Below the pieces are notes generated by a model, which was given only the letters and a program-made list of their open reading frames with translations, searched no databases and was not told the DNA's origin. The position numbers and the translations under genes are program-made. From positions 1 to 63,904 of the forward strand of contig DUEP01000001.1 of the NCBI GenBank assembly GCA_011176535.1: 63,904 nucleotides of DNA, given 5' to 3'. The stretch is from Anaerolineae bacterium (GTDB lineage: Bacteria > Chloroflexota > Anaerolineae > Anaerolineales > DRMV01). Below, one piece after another: positions 18,467 through 30,276 of the stretch (position 1 is its first letter; each line of letters opens with the position of its first letter).

Positions 18467-19465
18467 TCAATATTCGATAACGCTGATTTGGCGCAACTTG
18501 GGTAGGCGATGAAAGGCAAAAATTTCGCGCACCGTGCCCGTCAACCCCCGCACCACCAGACTGTGGGTGCGAGCGCCTTCAGCTTCGTACTTCACGCCCT
18601 GCAACAACGAGCCTCTGGTAATGCCCGTGGCGGCGAAGAACACATCGTCGGAGGCCACGAGGTCGTCCATGGTGAGCACCTTGTCGAAATCGTAGCCCAT
18701 CTCCTCGCCGCGACGGCGCTCCTCCTCGTTGCGGGCGTAGAGTTTGCCCTGAATCTCCCCGCCCATGGCGCGCAACGCGCAGGCGGCCAGCACGCCTTCG
18801 GGCGTCCCGCCGATGCCCAGGAGCACATCCACGCCCACCTCGGGCATGGCAGTCATCAACGCGCCAGCCACATCGCCATCGGGGATCAGGCTGATGCGCG
18901 CGCCCAGGCGGCGCACCTCGGCGATGAGTTCGGTGTGGCGCGGGCGGTCGAGAATGACCACCATCAGGTCGCGCGCCTCTTTGCCTTTGGCCCTGGCGAT
19001 ATTGCGCAGGTTGACCTCCACCGGGGCCTCAATATCCACCACGCCCCTGGCCTCCGGGCCGACGGCGATTTTGTTCATGTACACGAAGGGGCCAGGGTCG
19101 AACATGGTGCCCCGCGGAGCCACGGCTACCGTAGCGATGGCATTGGGCAACCCCATAGCCGTGGGGCGGGTACCGTCGATGGGGTCCACGGCGATGTCCA
19201 CCTCAGGCGGCTCGCCGGTGCCTACCCGTTCGCCGTTGTAGAGCATGGGGGCTTCATCCTTTTCGCCCTCGCCGATGACGATGACGGCGTCCATCTCAAT
19301 GGTATTAAGCATCAGGCGCATGGCATCGACCGCCGCCTGATCGGCAGAAATCTTGTCGCCGCGGCCCACCCAGCGCCCGGCCGCCAGAGCGGCCGCCTCG
19401 GTCACCCGCGCCAGTTCCATGGCCAGGTTGCGGGTGGGCGAACGGCCTTGCAGGGTCTTGCTCAT
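18467..19465 (-). CDS. glpX: Fructose-1,6-bisphosphatase class II
   Basis: GlpX dephosphorylates fructose-1,6-bisphosphate in gluconeogenesis. The 332-residue product contains the metal- and substrate-binding motifs GEGEKDEAPML and DPIDGTRPTAMG, plus GIGGTPEGVLAACAL near residue 195. Length is typical. ATG at 19465 has a GGGAGG-type site upstream. In some bacteria the enzyme also acts on sedoheptulose-1,7-bisphosphate; that cannot be decided here. It follows cdsA after 78 bases that contain a 12-bp inverted repeat. Confidence 0.95.
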   Translation of the reverse strand: MSKTLQGRSPTRNLAMELARVTEAAALAAGRWVGRGDKISADQAAVDAMRLMLNTIEMDAVIVIGEGEKDEAPMLYNGERVGTGEPPEVDIAVDPIDGTRPTAMGLPNAIATVAVAPRGTMFDPGPFVYMNKIAVGPEARGVVDIEAPVEVNLRNIARAKGKEARDLMVVILDRPRHTELIAEVRRLGARISLIPDGDVAGALMTAMPEVGVDVLLGIGGTPEGVLAACALRAMGGEIQGKLYARNEEERRRGEEMGYDFDKVLTMDDLVASDDVFFAATGITRGSLLQGVKYEAEGARTHSLVVRGLTGTVREIFAFHRLPKLRQISVIEY

Positions 19466-19495
19466 AGGGTACCTCCCAGGGAAGAACTCGCGCTA

Positions 19496-19538
19496 CCCCT
19501 TCGGTAGAGACGCCCCCAGGGCACCCCTACCGAAGGGG
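19496..19538. repeat. 12-bp inverted repeat downstream of cdsA
   Basis: CCCCTTCGGTAG at 19496-19507 is the exact complement of CTACCGAAGGGG at 19527-19538, with a 19-base loop. It lies right after the cdsA stop and before glpX on the minus strand. There is no T-tract, so RNA processing or partial termination is only a possibility. Confidence 0.7.
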
Positions 19539-19543
19539 CAGGC

Positions 19544-20365
19544 TTAAACCAACTGCCACAACACCAACAGGCCGTAGGCCAGCGGCGCGGCCCACAGCCA
19601 GGAATCGATCCGATCAAAAGCGCCTCCGTGGCCAGGAAACAGCCGTCCCGAATCCTTCTGCCCGGCCTGCCGCTTGAACATGCTTTCGGCCAGGTCGCCC
19701 AAGGGGGCCAAAACAGCGATGACCAGCCCCATCAGGGCGGCATGGGCGGCGCTCATCCCGGGGATGGGCCCGGCCAGGGCGTTCCAGGCCGCCGCCAGCA
19801 CCACCGCACCCAGCACGCCGGTGACCACGCCGGCCAGATACCCTTCCCAGGTCTTCTTGGGGCTCAGGCGCGGCGCCAAAGGGTGGCGTCCCATCGTCCG
19901 GCCCACGAAATACGCCCCGGAATCGGCGATCCAAATTGTGGGCAGGGCCAGCAACAGCCACCACATACCCTGGGGCGCCTGGCGCAAGGTGACGAAATAG
20001 GCACCCAGGTAGCCGATGTAGACCCCTCCGCTCAGGGTAAGGGCAAAGTCTGTACCACTCTCCGTCGCGCCGCGCTCGTAATCCACCAGATGCCAGGCCA
20101 CGGCGAGCAGGGTGAAAAAAGTCAGCAGGGCCGAGTCCAGGGTGGTGCCCCATTCCAGGCGTGCCAGGGGAAAGCCCACCGCAGCCAACACCAGCAAGGG
20201 CCGCGCCGGCCCGCGACCCAGGGCCGCGCTCAGGTTCGCATATTCCCACGCTGCCACACCCAGCAAAAAGGCGACCAGGGCCACAAAGGCCAGGCCGCCC
20301 AGATAAATCAATCCCAACCCCAGGGGGAGAAGAACCACCACCACCAATACGCGCTCACGGAGCAT
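19544..20365 (-). CDS. cdsA: Phosphatidate cytidylyltransferase
   Basis: CdsA makes CDP-diacylglycerol, the precursor of bacterial phospholipids. The roughly 273-residue membrane protein has about seven to eight hydrophobic segments and the family signature near its C-terminus: ESMFKRQAGQKDSGRLFPGH, then GGAFDRID. The second of two in-frame ATGs (20365) is chosen since AAGGA lies five bases before it. It follows uppS and frr in the widely conserved frr-uppS-cdsA order. Confidence 0.94.
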   Translation of the reverse strand: MLRERVLVVVVLLPLGLGLIYLGGLAFVALVAFLLGVAAWEYANLSAALGRGPARPLLVLAAVGFPLARLEWGTTLDSALLTFFTLLAVAWHLVDYERGATESGTDFALTLSGGVYIGYLGAYFVTLRQAPQGMWWLLLALPTIWIADSGAYFVGRTMGRHPLAPRLSPKKTWEGYLAGVVTGVLGAVVLAAAWNALAGPIPGMSAAHAALMGLVIAVLAPLGDLAESMFKRQAGQKDSGRLFPGHGGAFDRIDSWLWAAPLAYGLLVLWQLV

Positions 20366-20411
20366 GCTCATCCTTTCCTGTCGCGGTGGGCTCCGTGCTC
20401 ACCTCGACCGC

Positions 20412-21194
20412 TCACGAAGATGGGCCGTCGGAGGCCGTTCCGCCGTCGTCCAAGGGGGCTGTCTCATCCTCCGAGACGCGGCCAAAGCGGCGCTCGCGGC
20501 GGCTGTAGTCTTCCAAGGCCTTGCGCAACTCCTCTTTGTCAAAATCGGGCCAGTACACCGGCGTGAAGTACCACTCGGCGTAGGCCGACTGCCAGAGCAG
20601 AAAATTGCTGATGCGCACCTCGCCCGAGGTGCGGATGACCAGATCCGGGTCCGGACAGTCTGCCGTGTAGAGATAACGGCTGACCAGCGCCTCGTCCACT
20701 TCGTCCGGGCGCACGCCGTCGCAGATCATCTTGCGGATGGCCTGCACAATCTCATCCCGTCCGCCGTAGTTGAAGGCCACATTGAGCACCAGACGCCGGT
20801 TGTGCTTCGTGCGCTCCACCGCAGCGCGAATCTTCGCCTGCAGGTCGGGCCGCACGCCTTCCATTTTGCCCACATGGCGGATCTGCACGCCCTCGGCATC
20901 CAGTTCGTCCAACTGCTGATCGATGACCTCCTCCATGATGTTCATCAACCCGTCCACCTCTTCCTTGGGACGGGCCCAGTTTTCGGTGGAAAAGGCGAAA
21001 ATGGTGAGATACTGGATGCCGAACTCCACGCAGGCACGAATGATGCGCCGGAGGTTGTCCACCCCAGCGCGATGACCAGCCAGTCGAGGCAACCCCCGCG
21101 CCCGCGCCCAGCGACCGTTGCCATCCATGATGATCGCCACATGGGTGGGGATTTTCAGTTCGGCGTCCGGCAGGCGTCCCTCAGGGTCGCTCAT
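20412..21194 (-). CDS. uppS: Isoprenyl (undecaprenyl) diphosphate synthase
   Basis: A cis-prenyltransferase of 260 residues that makes the polyprenyl carrier for peptidoglycan. The catalytic motif [15 protein letters not shown], the [15 protein letters not shown] block and the C-terminal [20 protein letters not shown] and YWPDFD motifs are intact. Its ATG overlaps the stop of frr by four bases (21191-21194). The last 20 residues are acidic and poorly conserved. Confidence 0.96.
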   Translation of the reverse strand: MSDPEGRLPDAELKIPTHVAIIMDGNGRWARARGLPRLAGHRAGVDNLRRIIRACVEFGIQYLTIFAFSTENWARPKEEVDGLMNIMEEVIDQQLDELDAEGVQIRHVGKMEGVRPDLQAKIRAAVERTKHNRRLVLNVAFNYGGRDEIVQAIRKMICDGVRPDEVDEALVSRYLYTADCPDPDLVIRTSGEVRISNFLLWQSAYAEWYFTPVYWPDFDKEELRKALEDYSRRERRFGRVSEDETAPLDDGGTASDGPSS

Positions 21195-21748
21195 TCCTCT
21201 AAAATCTCCCGTTCCTTGATTTCACTCAACTGATTGGCCTCTTCGATGTACTTGTCCGTCAAATCCTGCACCTTCTGTTCCGCCCGTTTGCGCTCGTCCT
21301 CGGAAATCATCTTCTCGCCTTCCAATTCCCGCAGGTCCTTGATGGCGTCCCGGCGCACATTGCGGATGGCCACCCGCGCCTCCTCCACCCGGCGATGGAC
21401 CACCTTGACCAACTCCCGCCGGCGCTCCTCGGTGAGCGGGGGCAGAATCAGCCGAATGCTGTGGCCGTCGTTGTTGGGGGTCAACCCCAAATCCGAGTTG
21501 CGGATGGCTTTCTCAATGGCCTTCAGGCTGGAAGGGTCAAACGGTTTGATGAGCAACTGGCGGGGCTCCGGCACGGTGATGGTGGCAATCTGCATCAAAG
21601 GTGTCGGTACGCCATAGTACTCCACCTCCAGGCGTTCCACCAGAGCCGGGTTTGCCCGTCCGGTGCGAATGCCGCGCAACTCATCTTCCAAAACCCGCAC
21701 CGCGCCCTGCATGCGATGTTCCGCATCCTGCAACACTTCCTTGATCAT
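21191..21748 (-). CDS. frr: Ribosome recycling factor
   Basis: RRF splits post-termination ribosomes together with EF-G. The 185-residue product has the family length and hallmarks: [23 protein letters not shown] and the C-terminal [20 protein letters not shown] helix. It is first in frr-uppS-cdsA. A GGAGG site (AAGGAGGAGCGCG) precedes the ATG. The 139-base gap to the divergent nucleotidyltransferase gene must hold its promoter, but I could not assign -35/-10 boxes confidently. No pyrH/tsf/rpsB genes lie next to it. Confidence 0.97.
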   Translation of the reverse strand: MIKEVLQDAEHRMQGAVRVLEDELRGIRTGRANPALVERLEVEYYGVPTPLMQIATITVPEPRQLLIKPFDPSSLKAIEKAIRNSDLGLTPNNDGHSIRLILPPLTEERRRELVKVVHRRVEEARVAIRNVRRDAIKDLRELEGEKMISEDERKRAEQKVQDLTDKYIEEANQLSEIKEREILEE

Positions 21749-21887
21749 CGCGCTCCTCCTTGCACATGGGACGAGGCAAGATGAAATGACGCTCCAATTT
21801 TATCACAGCCACGACGAGTGAAGGTGATGGTAGAATTATCCTGCCTGCACCAGAGCAGTGCACATTCCTGCGAGGGAGGACAGCCCG

Positions 21888-22895
21888 ATGAACCCCAAAA
21901 AACTGACGGTGGTGGTGCCCATGGCCGGCTTGGGCACCCGTTTGCGCCCCCACACCTGGAGCAAACCCAAACCGCTGGTGCGGGTGGCGGGCAACACCGT
22001 GCTGGGGCATGTGCTGGATATGTTCCAGGCGCTCCCCGCGGAGCAACTGGAACTGGTGTTCATCGTGGGTTACCTGGGCGAGCAAGTGCCCGCCTATCTG
22101 CAAAAGCACTATCCTCATCTCAAGGCCCACTTCGTGGAGCAAACGGAGCGGTGGGGACAATCCCACGCCCTGTACCTGGCCCGCGACTTTTTAGAGGGCC
22201 CAGTGTTGATGATTTTCGTGGACACCATTATGGAAGCCGACTTCGCCTTTCTGGCGAACCCACCCGACGAAGGCATCGCCTGGGTGAAGCCGGTAGAAGA
22301 CCCCCGGCGGTTCGGTGTGGCCGTGCCCGACGAGCAGGGCTATGTGCAACGTATCATCGAAAAACCCGATACTACCGAGCACCACCTGGCCGTGGTCGGG
22401 TGTTACTACTTCCCCGAGGGCCGCGACCTGGCCGCCGCCGTGGAAGAGCAAATCAGCCAAGACATCAAGACCAAAGGCGAGTACTACCTGGCCGACGCCA
22501 TCAACCTAATGCTGCAACGCGGGCTGCGGATGCGTACCCAATCCGTGAACATCTGGCTGGACGCCGGGACGCCTGAGGCCCTGTTGGAGACCAACCGCTA
22601 TCTGCTGGCCAACGGGCGGGACAACACCTGGGAAACGCCGCGCCCCGGGGTGACCATCATCCCCCCGGTGTACATCCACCCCACGGCCCAGGTGGAGGAG
22701 GCCGTCATCGGCCCCCATGTATCCATCGGCGCCCAGGCCAGGGTGTTCCGGGCCGTGCTCCGCGACACCATTCTGGACGACCACGCCGAGGTCAGCCAAT
22801 GCGTGCTCGATGGCAGCCTGGTGGGCCAATACGCCCGCATCCAGGGCCATCCCCAAAGGCTGAACATCGGCGATCATTCCCACATCGAGTTTTAG
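21888..22895 (+). CDS. Sugar-phosphate nucleotidyltransferase (RfbA/GlmU-like)
   Basis: A 335-residue NDP-sugar pyrophosphorylase-type protein. The N-terminal nucleotide-binding signature VVPMAGLGTRLRPHTWSKPK is followed by a Rossmann-like catalytic domain (VDTIMEADFAFLANP; YCVQRIIEKP-type block). The last roughly 90 residues form a short left-handed beta-helix (IIPPVYIHPTAQVEEAVIGP). The ATG at 21888 with GGGAGGA upstream is chosen. It likely activates a hexose-1-phosphate with UTP or dTTP; the exact sugar cannot be read from the sequence. The next small gene begins two bases after its stop. Confidence 0.85.
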   Translation: MNPKKLTVVVPMAGLGTRLRPHTWSKPKPLVRVAGNTVLGHVLDMFQALPAEQLELVFIVGYLGEQVPAYLQKHYPHLKAHFVEQTERWGQSHALYLARDFLEGPVLMIFVDTIMEADFAFLANPPDEGIAWVKPVEDPRRFGVAVPDEQGYVQRIIEKPDTTEHHLAVVGCYYFPEGRDLAAAVEEQISQDIKTKGEYYLADAINLMLQRGLRMRTQSVNIWLDAGTPEALLETNRYLLANGRDNTWETPRPGVTIIPPVYIHPTAQVEEAVIGPHVSIGAQARVFRAVLRDTILDDHAEVSQCVLDGSLVGQYARIQGHPQRLNIGDHSHIEF

Positions 22896-22897
22896 CC

Positions 22898-23152
22898 ATG
22901 CGTCGCCCCAACCCATGGGATCGGCTCACCCAGCCCTGGCAGCCCATCGAGGTGCGCTGTCGCTCCGAGTACCGTTACGCTCAGGAGCCTCAAGCGCTGC
23001 GCTGGGAAAGTCAATGGGTGACCGTGCAGCGCATCGTGGCCCGCTGGCAGACTCCCGAAGGGCCGGCCTTTCGCCTGCTGACGGCGGATGGCCGGCTTTA
23101 TGACATCCGCCATCGGGAAGATGCCGCCCAATGGGAGGGGCGACAACTTTAG
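22898..23152 (+). CDS. Small conserved protein, DUF6504-like
   Basis: An 84-residue basic, tryptophan-rich protein beginning two bases after the nucleotidyltransferase stop. It has a repeated W-x-x-x-V strand pattern (ESQWVTVQRIVARWQTPEG; FRLLTADGRLYDIRHRE) that resembles the small DUF6504-type proteins in which a short beta-sheet domain carries conserved Trp/Arg. The resemblance is weak and function is unknown. Its tight spacing implies co-translation with the upstream gene. Confidence 0.6.
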   Translation: MRRPNPWDRLTQPWQPIEVRCRSEYRYAQEPQALRWESQWVTVQRIVARWQTPEGPAFRLLTADGRLYDIRHREDAAQWEGRQL

Positions 23153-23266
23153 GAAGCGCCCCCGCTTCCCTGTTCCCGGCATACCCCTAGGGCGTCCTGT
23201 CCCCACTTCCGGGAGCAGGATGTCGCCTGGGGTTCCTCAACCTTTCCTCATTCCAGGAGGCCATTC

Positions 23267-24382
23267 ATGATCATCGGTGTCCCCAAGGAAATCAAAGACA
23301 ACGAATACCGGGTCGCGGTGACGCCCGGCGGTGTGGAAATGTTGCGCCAGCACGGGCATCGGGTGCTGGTGCAGGCCAGTGCGGGCGAAGGGAGCGGCTT
23401 CTCCGACGAGGAATACGCCCGCTCCGGCGCCGAAATCCTACCCACGGCGGCCGAGGTGTGGAACAACGCAGAAATGATCATGAAGGTCAAGGAGCCTCGG
23501 CCCGAGGAGTACGGCTTTTTACGGGAGGGCCTGCTCCTGTTCACCTACCTCCATCTGGCCGCGGAGGAGGAGTTGACCCACGAACTGCTGCGGCGCAAGG
23601 TGGCCGCCGTGGCCTACGAAACGGTGGAGTTGACCGACGGGCGGCTGCCGCTGCTGACCCCGATGAGCGAAGTGGCCGGACGGATGGCCGTCCAGGTGGG
23701 AGCCCATTACCTCGAAAAGGCCCACGGCGGGCGCGGCAAGTTGTTGGGCGGCGTCCCCGGTGTGCGACCGGCCCAGGTCACCATCATCGGCGGCGGCGTG
23801 GTGGGCACCAACGCGGCCAAGATCGCCCTGGGCATGGGCGCCCATGTGGTCATCATTGACAAAAACATCGACCGCCTGCGCTACCTGGAAGACGTACTGC
23901 ACGGCAACCTGACCACCTTAGCCTCGAACCCGCTCAACATTGCCAACGCGGTCCAGCGCGCCGACCTGCTCATCGGGGCTGTGCTCATCCACGGCGCCCG
24001 GGCGCCCAAACTGGTCACCCGCGAGATGGTGAGCACCATGAAGCCCGGTAGCGTGATCGTGGATGTGGCCATCGATCAGGGCGGCTGCGTGGAAACCAGC
24101 AAACCCACCACCCACAGCCACCCCACCTACGAAGTTGACGGCGTCACCCACTACGGCGTGACCAACATGCCCGGGGCGGTGCCGCGCACTTCCACCTACG
24201 CCCTCTCCAACGCCACCCTGCCTTATGCGCTGCTCCTGGCCAACCACGGGTTAGAAGAAGCCGTGAAGAACAACCGGGCGCTGGCCAAAGGGGTGAACAC
24301 CTATCAGGGCGCCGTGACCTATCCCGCCGTGGCCGAAGCCTTTGGCCTGGAATACACCCCCCTGGAGAAGTTACTGGCATGA
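23267..24382 (+). CDS. ald: Alanine dehydrogenase
   Basis: Ald catalyses NAD-dependent oxidative deamination of L-alanine to pyruvate and ammonia. The 371-residue product has the N-terminal [20 protein letters not shown] signature, the pyruvate-binding K in IMKVKEP, the catalytic histidine in TYLHLA, the Rossmann motif [13 protein letters not shown] and the [13 protein letters not shown] block. GGAGG precedes its ATG. The following aminotransferase overlaps it by four bases, so the two form an operon for amino-acid catabolism. Confidence 0.96.
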   Translation: MIIGVPKEIKDNEYRVAVTPGGVEMLRQHGHRVLVQASAGEGSGFSDEEYARSGAEILPTAAEVWNNAEMIMKVKEPRPEEYGFLREGLLLFTYLHLAAEEELTHELLRRKVAAVAYETVELTDGRLPLLTPMSEVAGRMAVQVGAHYLEKAHGGRGKLLGGVPGVRPAQVTIIGGGVVGTNAAKIALGMGAHVVIIDKNIDRLRYLEDVLHGNLTTLASNPLNIANAVQRADLLIGAVLIHGARAPKLVTREMVSTMKPGSVIVDVAIDQGGCVETSKPTTHSHPTYEVDGVTHYGVTNMPGAVPRTSTYALSNATLPYALLLANHGLEEAVKNNRALAKGVNTYQGAVTYPAVAEAFGLEYTPLEKLLA

Positions 24383-25563
24383 GTGTGGCCTTTTCTCCCA
24401 AAATTGCCCGGAGGGTGCATGCCATCAAACCCTCCGGGTTGCGCAAGTTTTTCGACATCATAGCGTCCCGGCCGGAGATCATCTCCTTAGGCATCGGGCA
24501 GCCCGACTTCGCCACCCCCGAGGTCATCCGTCAGGCCGGCATCGAGGCCATCGCCACCGGGGACATCGGCTACACAGCCAACCCCGGGCTGCTGGAACTG
24601 CGCGAGGCCATCGCCATCCACCTGGCGCGCCGTTATGGGGTGCACTACGACCCGCAACAGGAAATCGTGCTCACCGTGGGGGTGTCTGAGGGGCTTTTCC
24701 TGGCCCTGGCCGCTTTGCTGGACCCCGGCGACGAGGTCCTGCTGCCCACCCCCTGCTTCGTGGCCTACCCCGCCATGATCACCCTGGCCGGGGGCGTGCC
24801 GGTGGAGGTGCCCCTGCGGGCCGAGGATGACTTCCAGCCCAACATCGAGGCGCTGGCCCAACACCTCAGCCCGCGCACCAAGGCCATCCTCATCAATTAC
24901 CCCCACAACCCCACCGGGGCCGCGGCGCGGCGCGAGGCCATGGAAGCCCTGACGCGCTTTGCAGAAGAACACGACCTGGTGGTCATCTCCGACGAGATCT
25001 ACGACCAACTGGTCTACGATACAGAGCATATCTGCTTCCCGGCGCTGGGAGGGGCCTGGCCGCGCACGGTGCTGTTGGGTGGGTTTTCCAAAGACTATGC
25101 CATGACCGGCTGGCGGTTGGGCTACGCTGCCGCCCCGGCTCCCATCCTCCAGGCCCTGCTGCGCATTCACCAGCACCTCATCATGGCCGCGCCCGCCATA
25201 GCCCAGTACGCGGCCTTAGAAGCCCTGCAAAACCCCCGGGCCGCCGATGCCGTGGCGGCCATGCGCGCCGAGTACGACCGCCGACGGCGGCTTATCGTGG
25301 ACGGGCTGAACGCCATGGGGTTGACCACCCGCGAGCCGCAAGGGGCCTTTTACGCTTTCGCCGAGGTGCGCGGCACTGGCCTGGACGACGAGGCCTTTGC
25401 CTGGCGCCTGCTGGAGGAGGAAGAGGTGGCCGTGGTGCCCGGCTCGGCCTTCGGCCCGGGCGGGGAAGGCTTCATCCGCTGCTCCTACGCCACGGCCTAC
25501 GAGAAAATCGAGGCGGCGTTAGAGCGGATGGCCCGCTTCGTGCAGCGGCTGCGGGTTCATTAA
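24379..25563 (+). CDS. Class I/II PLP-dependent aminotransferase
   Basis: A 394-residue fold-type I aminotransferase. The PLP lysine is in [16 protein letters not shown] (K at about residue 238), with the cofactor-contacting NYPHNPTG and ISDEIYDQL motifs and the C-terminal arginine in GFIRCSYA. It is similar to aspartate/alanine-type (AspC/DapL-like subgroup I gamma) enzymes. Its start overlaps the ald stop (ATGA), suggesting a role in feeding amino groups to pyruvate/alanine metabolism; the actual donor is unknown. Confidence 0.9.
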   Translation: MSVAFSPKIARRVHAIKPSGLRKFFDIIASRPEIISLGIGQPDFATPEVIRQAGIEAIATGDIGYTANPGLLELREAIAIHLARRYGVHYDPQQEIVLTVGVSEGLFLALAALLDPGDEVLLPTPCFVAYPAMITLAGGVPVEVPLRAEDDFQPNIEALAQHLSPRTKAILINYPHNPTGAAARREAMEALTRFAEEHDLVVISDEIYDQLVYDTEHICFPALGGAWPRTVLLGGFSKDYAMTGWRLGYAAAPAPILQALLRIHQHLIMAAPAIAQYAALEALQNPRAADAVAAMRAEYDRRRRLIVDGLNAMGLTTREPQGAFYAFAEVRGTGLDDEAFAWRLLEEEEVAVVPGSAFGPGGEGFIRCSYATAYEKIEAALERMARFVQRLRVH

Positions 25564-25583
25564 AAAAAGCGTCTTCCTTTTCC

Positions 25584-25626
25584 AAGACCTGGCAGCCTCT
25601 GCCGTCTGTCAGGTCTTGAAATTTTA
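25584..25626 (+). terminator. Intrinsic terminator after the ald operon
   Basis: AAGACCTGGCAG (25584-25595) pairs with CTGTCAGGTCTT (25606-25617), one G-U pair, followed by GAAATTTT. It closes the ald-aminotransferase operon. Confidence 0.7.
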
Positions 25627-25683
25627 AGGTACACTTAGGGGCACACGGTCCTTTGTTTCTTCCGTAGGTGCAAGAGTGATCTT

Positions 25684-27213
25684 ATGCGCAACGTGGTCAT
25701 CGGTTGCGGCACGATTGCGGTGCTTGTAGTCTGCTTAGGGGCTTTGGTCCTGGGCGGATTGCTGGTGCTGGGAAGCACGCTGGAAGCCACCCCTCAACCC
25801 TCACTCATCCCCGCCCTGCCCACCGCAACCACCGTGTCGACTCCCACCTCCGTCTCCCTGCCGCAGGCCACCGCCACCCCGACCGCCCAGGTCCTTCAAA
25901 GGCAGCAACTCTACCGCGCCGTGGTGGAAATCATCACCTGGGCAGACCTGGGCAACGGCCTGGAGCCGGTGTGGAGCGGTTCGGGCACCATCATCGGCCC
26001 CCGCGGATACATCCTGACCAACGCCCATGTGGTGCTGCCCACCAAGCCCGGCGAGCGGGTGGATCAACTTCAGGTGCTCATCACCGAGGCCGAGGATCGG
26101 CCTCCCACCCCCCGCTATCTGGCCGAAGTGGTGCAGGCCGATGAGCGTCTGGACCTGGCCGTCATCCGCATCACCGCCGACATCCACGGCAACCCGGTGG
26201 ACCCGAAAACCCTGCATCTCCCGGTGGGGGACTCGGACACCCTGCATCTGGGCGACAGCCTGATCATCCTGGGTTACCCGGGCATCGGCGGCTCCACCAT
26301 CACCCTGACCAAGGGGGAGGTCAGCGGTTTCACCGCCGAAGCGGGCTACGGCGAGCGCGCCTGGATCAAGACCAGCGCCACCATCGCCAGCGGGAACAGC
26401 GGCGGGTTGGCCGCCAACGCGCAAGGGGAACTGGTGGGCGTGCCCACCCAGTTGGGCGTCGGAGACAACGGCAACGAAATCGTGGACTGCCGTCAGTTGG
26501 CCGACACCAACAACGACGGCGTCATCGACGAGAACGACACTTGTATCCCGCTGGGCGGGTTCATCAACGCCCTGCGCCCCATCAACCTGGCCAGGCCCCT
26601 CATCCAGGCCGCGCTGGAAGGCAAGCCTTTGGTGCAAACGCCCGCGCCCAGCGCCTCCTTGCCCCAGGGCCGCATCATCTACGAGGACGACTTCTCCGAC
26701 CCCACTACCGGTTGGCCCGTGGGGCAGGACGCCGACGGCGAGACCGCCTATCGGGACGGGGCGTACCTGATGCAGGTAAACACCGCCCAACTGCTCTTAT
26801 GGGTCAAGGCCGGCTACCAACTGCGCAATGTCATTATCGGCGTCACCGCCCGGGTGGAGACTTCGGTGGGCGACGGCGACTTCGGGCTGATCTGTCGCTA
26901 TCAGGATGCCGACAACTTTTATAGGTTGGAAATCTCTGAAGACGGCTTCGCCAGCATCTGGAAACGTAGCCATGGGGAACATGTTCCCCTGGTACAATGG
27001 AAAAGACTTCCGCCCGCGCTCCGCGGGCTGGATGCTTACACCATCGAAGCCGCTTGCTTAGGCAGCAGCCTGAAACTGGTGGTCAACGGCAAAGTGGTCG
27101 CCGAAGCCCACGACCAGGAGTTCAGCACCGGCGATGTGGGCATGATCGTGGGCACCTGGGATACGCCCGGCTTCGGCGTGCTGTTCGATGACTTCGTCCT
27201 GCGCCAACCTTAG
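25684..27213 (+). CDS. Membrane-anchored trypsin-like serine protease with C-terminal lectin-like domain
   Basis: A 509-residue extracytoplasmic protein. A signal anchor (IAVLVVCLGALVLGGLLVLG) and Ser/Thr/Pro linker precede a trypsin-fold domain: histidine in TNAHVV, aspartate in RLDLAVIR, serine in IASGNSGGL. No PDZ domain is visible. Just after the serine lies an Asp/Asn-rich insert (DTNNDGVIDENDTC) resembling a dockerin/thrombospondin calcium loop. The C-terminal 190 residues (YEDDFSDPTTGWPV; ADNFYRLEISEDG) look like a concanavalin-type beta-sandwich (DUF1080/LamG-like). The role may be degradation of surface or polymeric substrates; this is inference. Confidence 0.82.
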   Translation: MRNVVIGCGTIAVLVVCLGALVLGGLLVLGSTLEATPQPSLIPALPTATTVSTPTSVSLPQATATPTAQVLQRQQLYRAVVEIITWADLGNGLEPVWSGSGTIIGPRGYILTNAHVVLPTKPGERVDQLQVLITEAEDRPPTPRYLAEVVQADERLDLAVIRITADIHGNPVDPKTLHLPVGDSDTLHLGDSLIILGYPGIGGSTITLTKGEVSGFTAEAGYGERAWIKTSATIASGNSGGLAANAQGELVGVPTQLGVGDNGNEIVDCRQLADTNNDGVIDENDTCIPLGGFINALRPINLARPLIQAALEGKPLVQTPAPSASLPQGRIIYEDDFSDPTTGWPVGQDADGETAYRDGAYLMQVNTAQLLLWVKAGYQLRNVIIGVTARVETSVGDGDFGLICRYQDADNFYRLEISEDGFASIWKRSHGEHVPLVQWKRLPPALRGLDAYTIEAACLGSSLKLVVNGKVVAEAHDQEFSTGDVGMIVGTWDTPGFGVLFDDFVLRQP

Positions 27214-27246
27214 CTTTACCCTGCACCAAGGAGCGTTGTACACCCC

Positions 27247-28743
<1,497 letters not shown>

Positions 28744-28891
28744 AAAGAAATTGGACGGTGTAGGGATGTCGCTCCAAGCAGGATCAAGAGCATGAGTACG
28801 CTTTGGTGCCGGCTAAACCCAAGGAGGTCGTGGACAAGCGGGTGACCCACCCAGAGGGCCCCGCTTTATCTTTTTGTTGGCGAGGACAATA

Positions 28892-30187
28892 ATGAGGAAA
28901 CGCACTGTCAACACCTTTGAAATGGCGCAGCAACAGTTCGACTATGTGGCGGAGTTGTTGGGCCTGGACGAAACGGTTCGCCAGATGCTGCGCTGGCCTT
29001 TACGGGAGTATCGCTTTCAGGTTCCCGTGCGGATGGACGATGGGTCCGTCCGGGTATTTTTCGGCTATCGGGTGCAACACAACGACGCCCGCGGCCCGGC
29101 CAAGGGCGGCATTCGCTTCCACCCCGCCGAGACCATCGACACCATCCGCGCGCTGGCGATGTGGATGACCTGGAAGACCGCCGTGGCCAACATCCCGCTG
29201 GGCGGCGGCAAAGGCGGCGTGGCGGTGGACCCCGCCTCGCTCTCAAAGACCGAACTGGAACGGCTCTGCCGGGGTTGGATCGACCACATCTGGCGGAATA
29301 TCGGCCCCCGCATTGATGTCCCCGCGCCCGATGTGGGCACCACCCCCCAGATGATGGGTTGGATGATGGACGAGTACTCCAAACTGGTGGGAGAGTACAC
29401 CCCCGGAGTGATCACTGGCAAACCCGTGAATGGCGGTGGCTCGTTAGGGCGCACCGAAGCCACCGGGTACGGGGTGATCTACCAAATCCGGGAAGCCATG
29501 AAACTTCTCAAGATAGACCCCTCTCAGAGCGTGGCGGCCATCCAGGGGTTCGGCAATGTAGCCCAACATACGGCCATCGGTTTCACCGAGATCCTGGGCG
29601 GCAAAGTGGCCTGCGTCTCCTATTGGGACCGGACGGATCGCACCGCCTACACCGTAAGCCATCCCGACGGCATCGACCCCCACTTCCTCATCTCCATCAC
29701 CGACACTTACGGCACCATCGACAAGGACAAGGCCCGCGAAGCCGGTTACCTCATCGAAGAGGGCATGGCCTGGCTGAAGAAAGATGTGGATGTGCTCATC
29801 CCGGCCGCCCTGGAAGGGCAGATCACCGGCGAGACGGTGCACTGGATCAGCGATCGGGTCAAGATTTTGGCCGAAGGCGCCAACGGCCCCACCACCCCCG
29901 AAGCCGACGAGGTGCTGCGGAAAGACCGCAAGGACATCTTCGTCATCCCGGATTTCCTGTGCAACGCCGGTGGAGTCACGGTGTCCTACTTCGAGAGCGT
30001 CCAGAACGACATGAACTACTACTGGCCCCGCGAGGAAGTGCTGGAACGGCTGGACGCCAAGATGACCGAAGCCTTCCACGGAGTGTATCGCCTCTCCGCC
30101 GAAGAAAGGGTCTACATGCGCGACGCGGCCTACATGGTGGCCATCGACAGGGTGGTCAAGGCCATGGAGGTGCGCGGCTGGATTTAG
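28892..30187 (+). CDS. gdhA: Glutamate dehydrogenase (first paralogue)
   Basis: A 431-residue Glu/Leu/Phe/Val dehydrogenase. It has the substrate-binding and catalytic segment [26 protein letters not shown] with the catalytic lysine region, the [19 protein letters not shown] block and the Rossmann segment [13 protein letters not shown]. The ATG at 28892 is chosen; an in-frame TTG 18 bases upstream is less likely. It is followed by a strong terminator and then a second, clearly homologous gene. Unlike the second copy it has GFGNVAQ rather than GYGNAGT in the dinucleotide fold, hinting at different cofactor use. Confidence 0.95.
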   Translation: MRKRTVNTFEMAQQQFDYVAELLGLDETVRQMLRWPLREYRFQVPVRMDDGSVRVFFGYRVQHNDARGPAKGGIRFHPAETIDTIRALAMWMTWKTAVANIPLGGGKGGVAVDPASLSKTELERLCRGWIDHIWRNIGPRIDVPAPDVGTTPQMMGWMMDEYSKLVGEYTPGVITGKPVNGGGSLGRTEATGYGVIYQIREAMKLLKIDPSQSVAAIQGFGNVAQHTAIGFTEILGGKVACVSYWDRTDRTAYTVSHPDGIDPHFLISITDTYGTIDKDKAREAGYLIEEGMAWLKKDVDVLIPAALEGQITGETVHWISDRVKILAEGANGPTTPEADEVLRKDRKDIFVIPDFLCNAGGVTVSYFESVQNDMNYYWPREEVLERLDAKMTEAFHGVYRLSAEERVYMRDAAYMVAIDRVVKAMEVRGWI

Positions 30188-30197
30188 TCGGCCCAAA

Positions 30198-30227
30198 ACA
30201 CGCTGCCGTCAGGCAGCGTGTTTTTGT
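30198..30227 (+). terminator. Strong intrinsic terminator between the two gdh genes
   Basis: ACACGCTGCC (30198-30207), loop GTCA, GGCAGCGTGT (30212-30221) and TTTTTG. The perfect 10-bp stem means the two paralogues are separate transcription units. Confidence 0.92.
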
Positions 30228-30276
30228 TGGGTTGCCGTTCTTCACTACCAAGTTATCAAGTTATAAGGAGGAACCC

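Noticed and set aside
29359-30276. Upstream extension of the second glutamate dehydrogenase to a 722-residue protein
   Set aside because: The extension runs out of frame through the first dehydrogenase and crosses a strong terminator; the ATG at 30277 has a good ribosome site.
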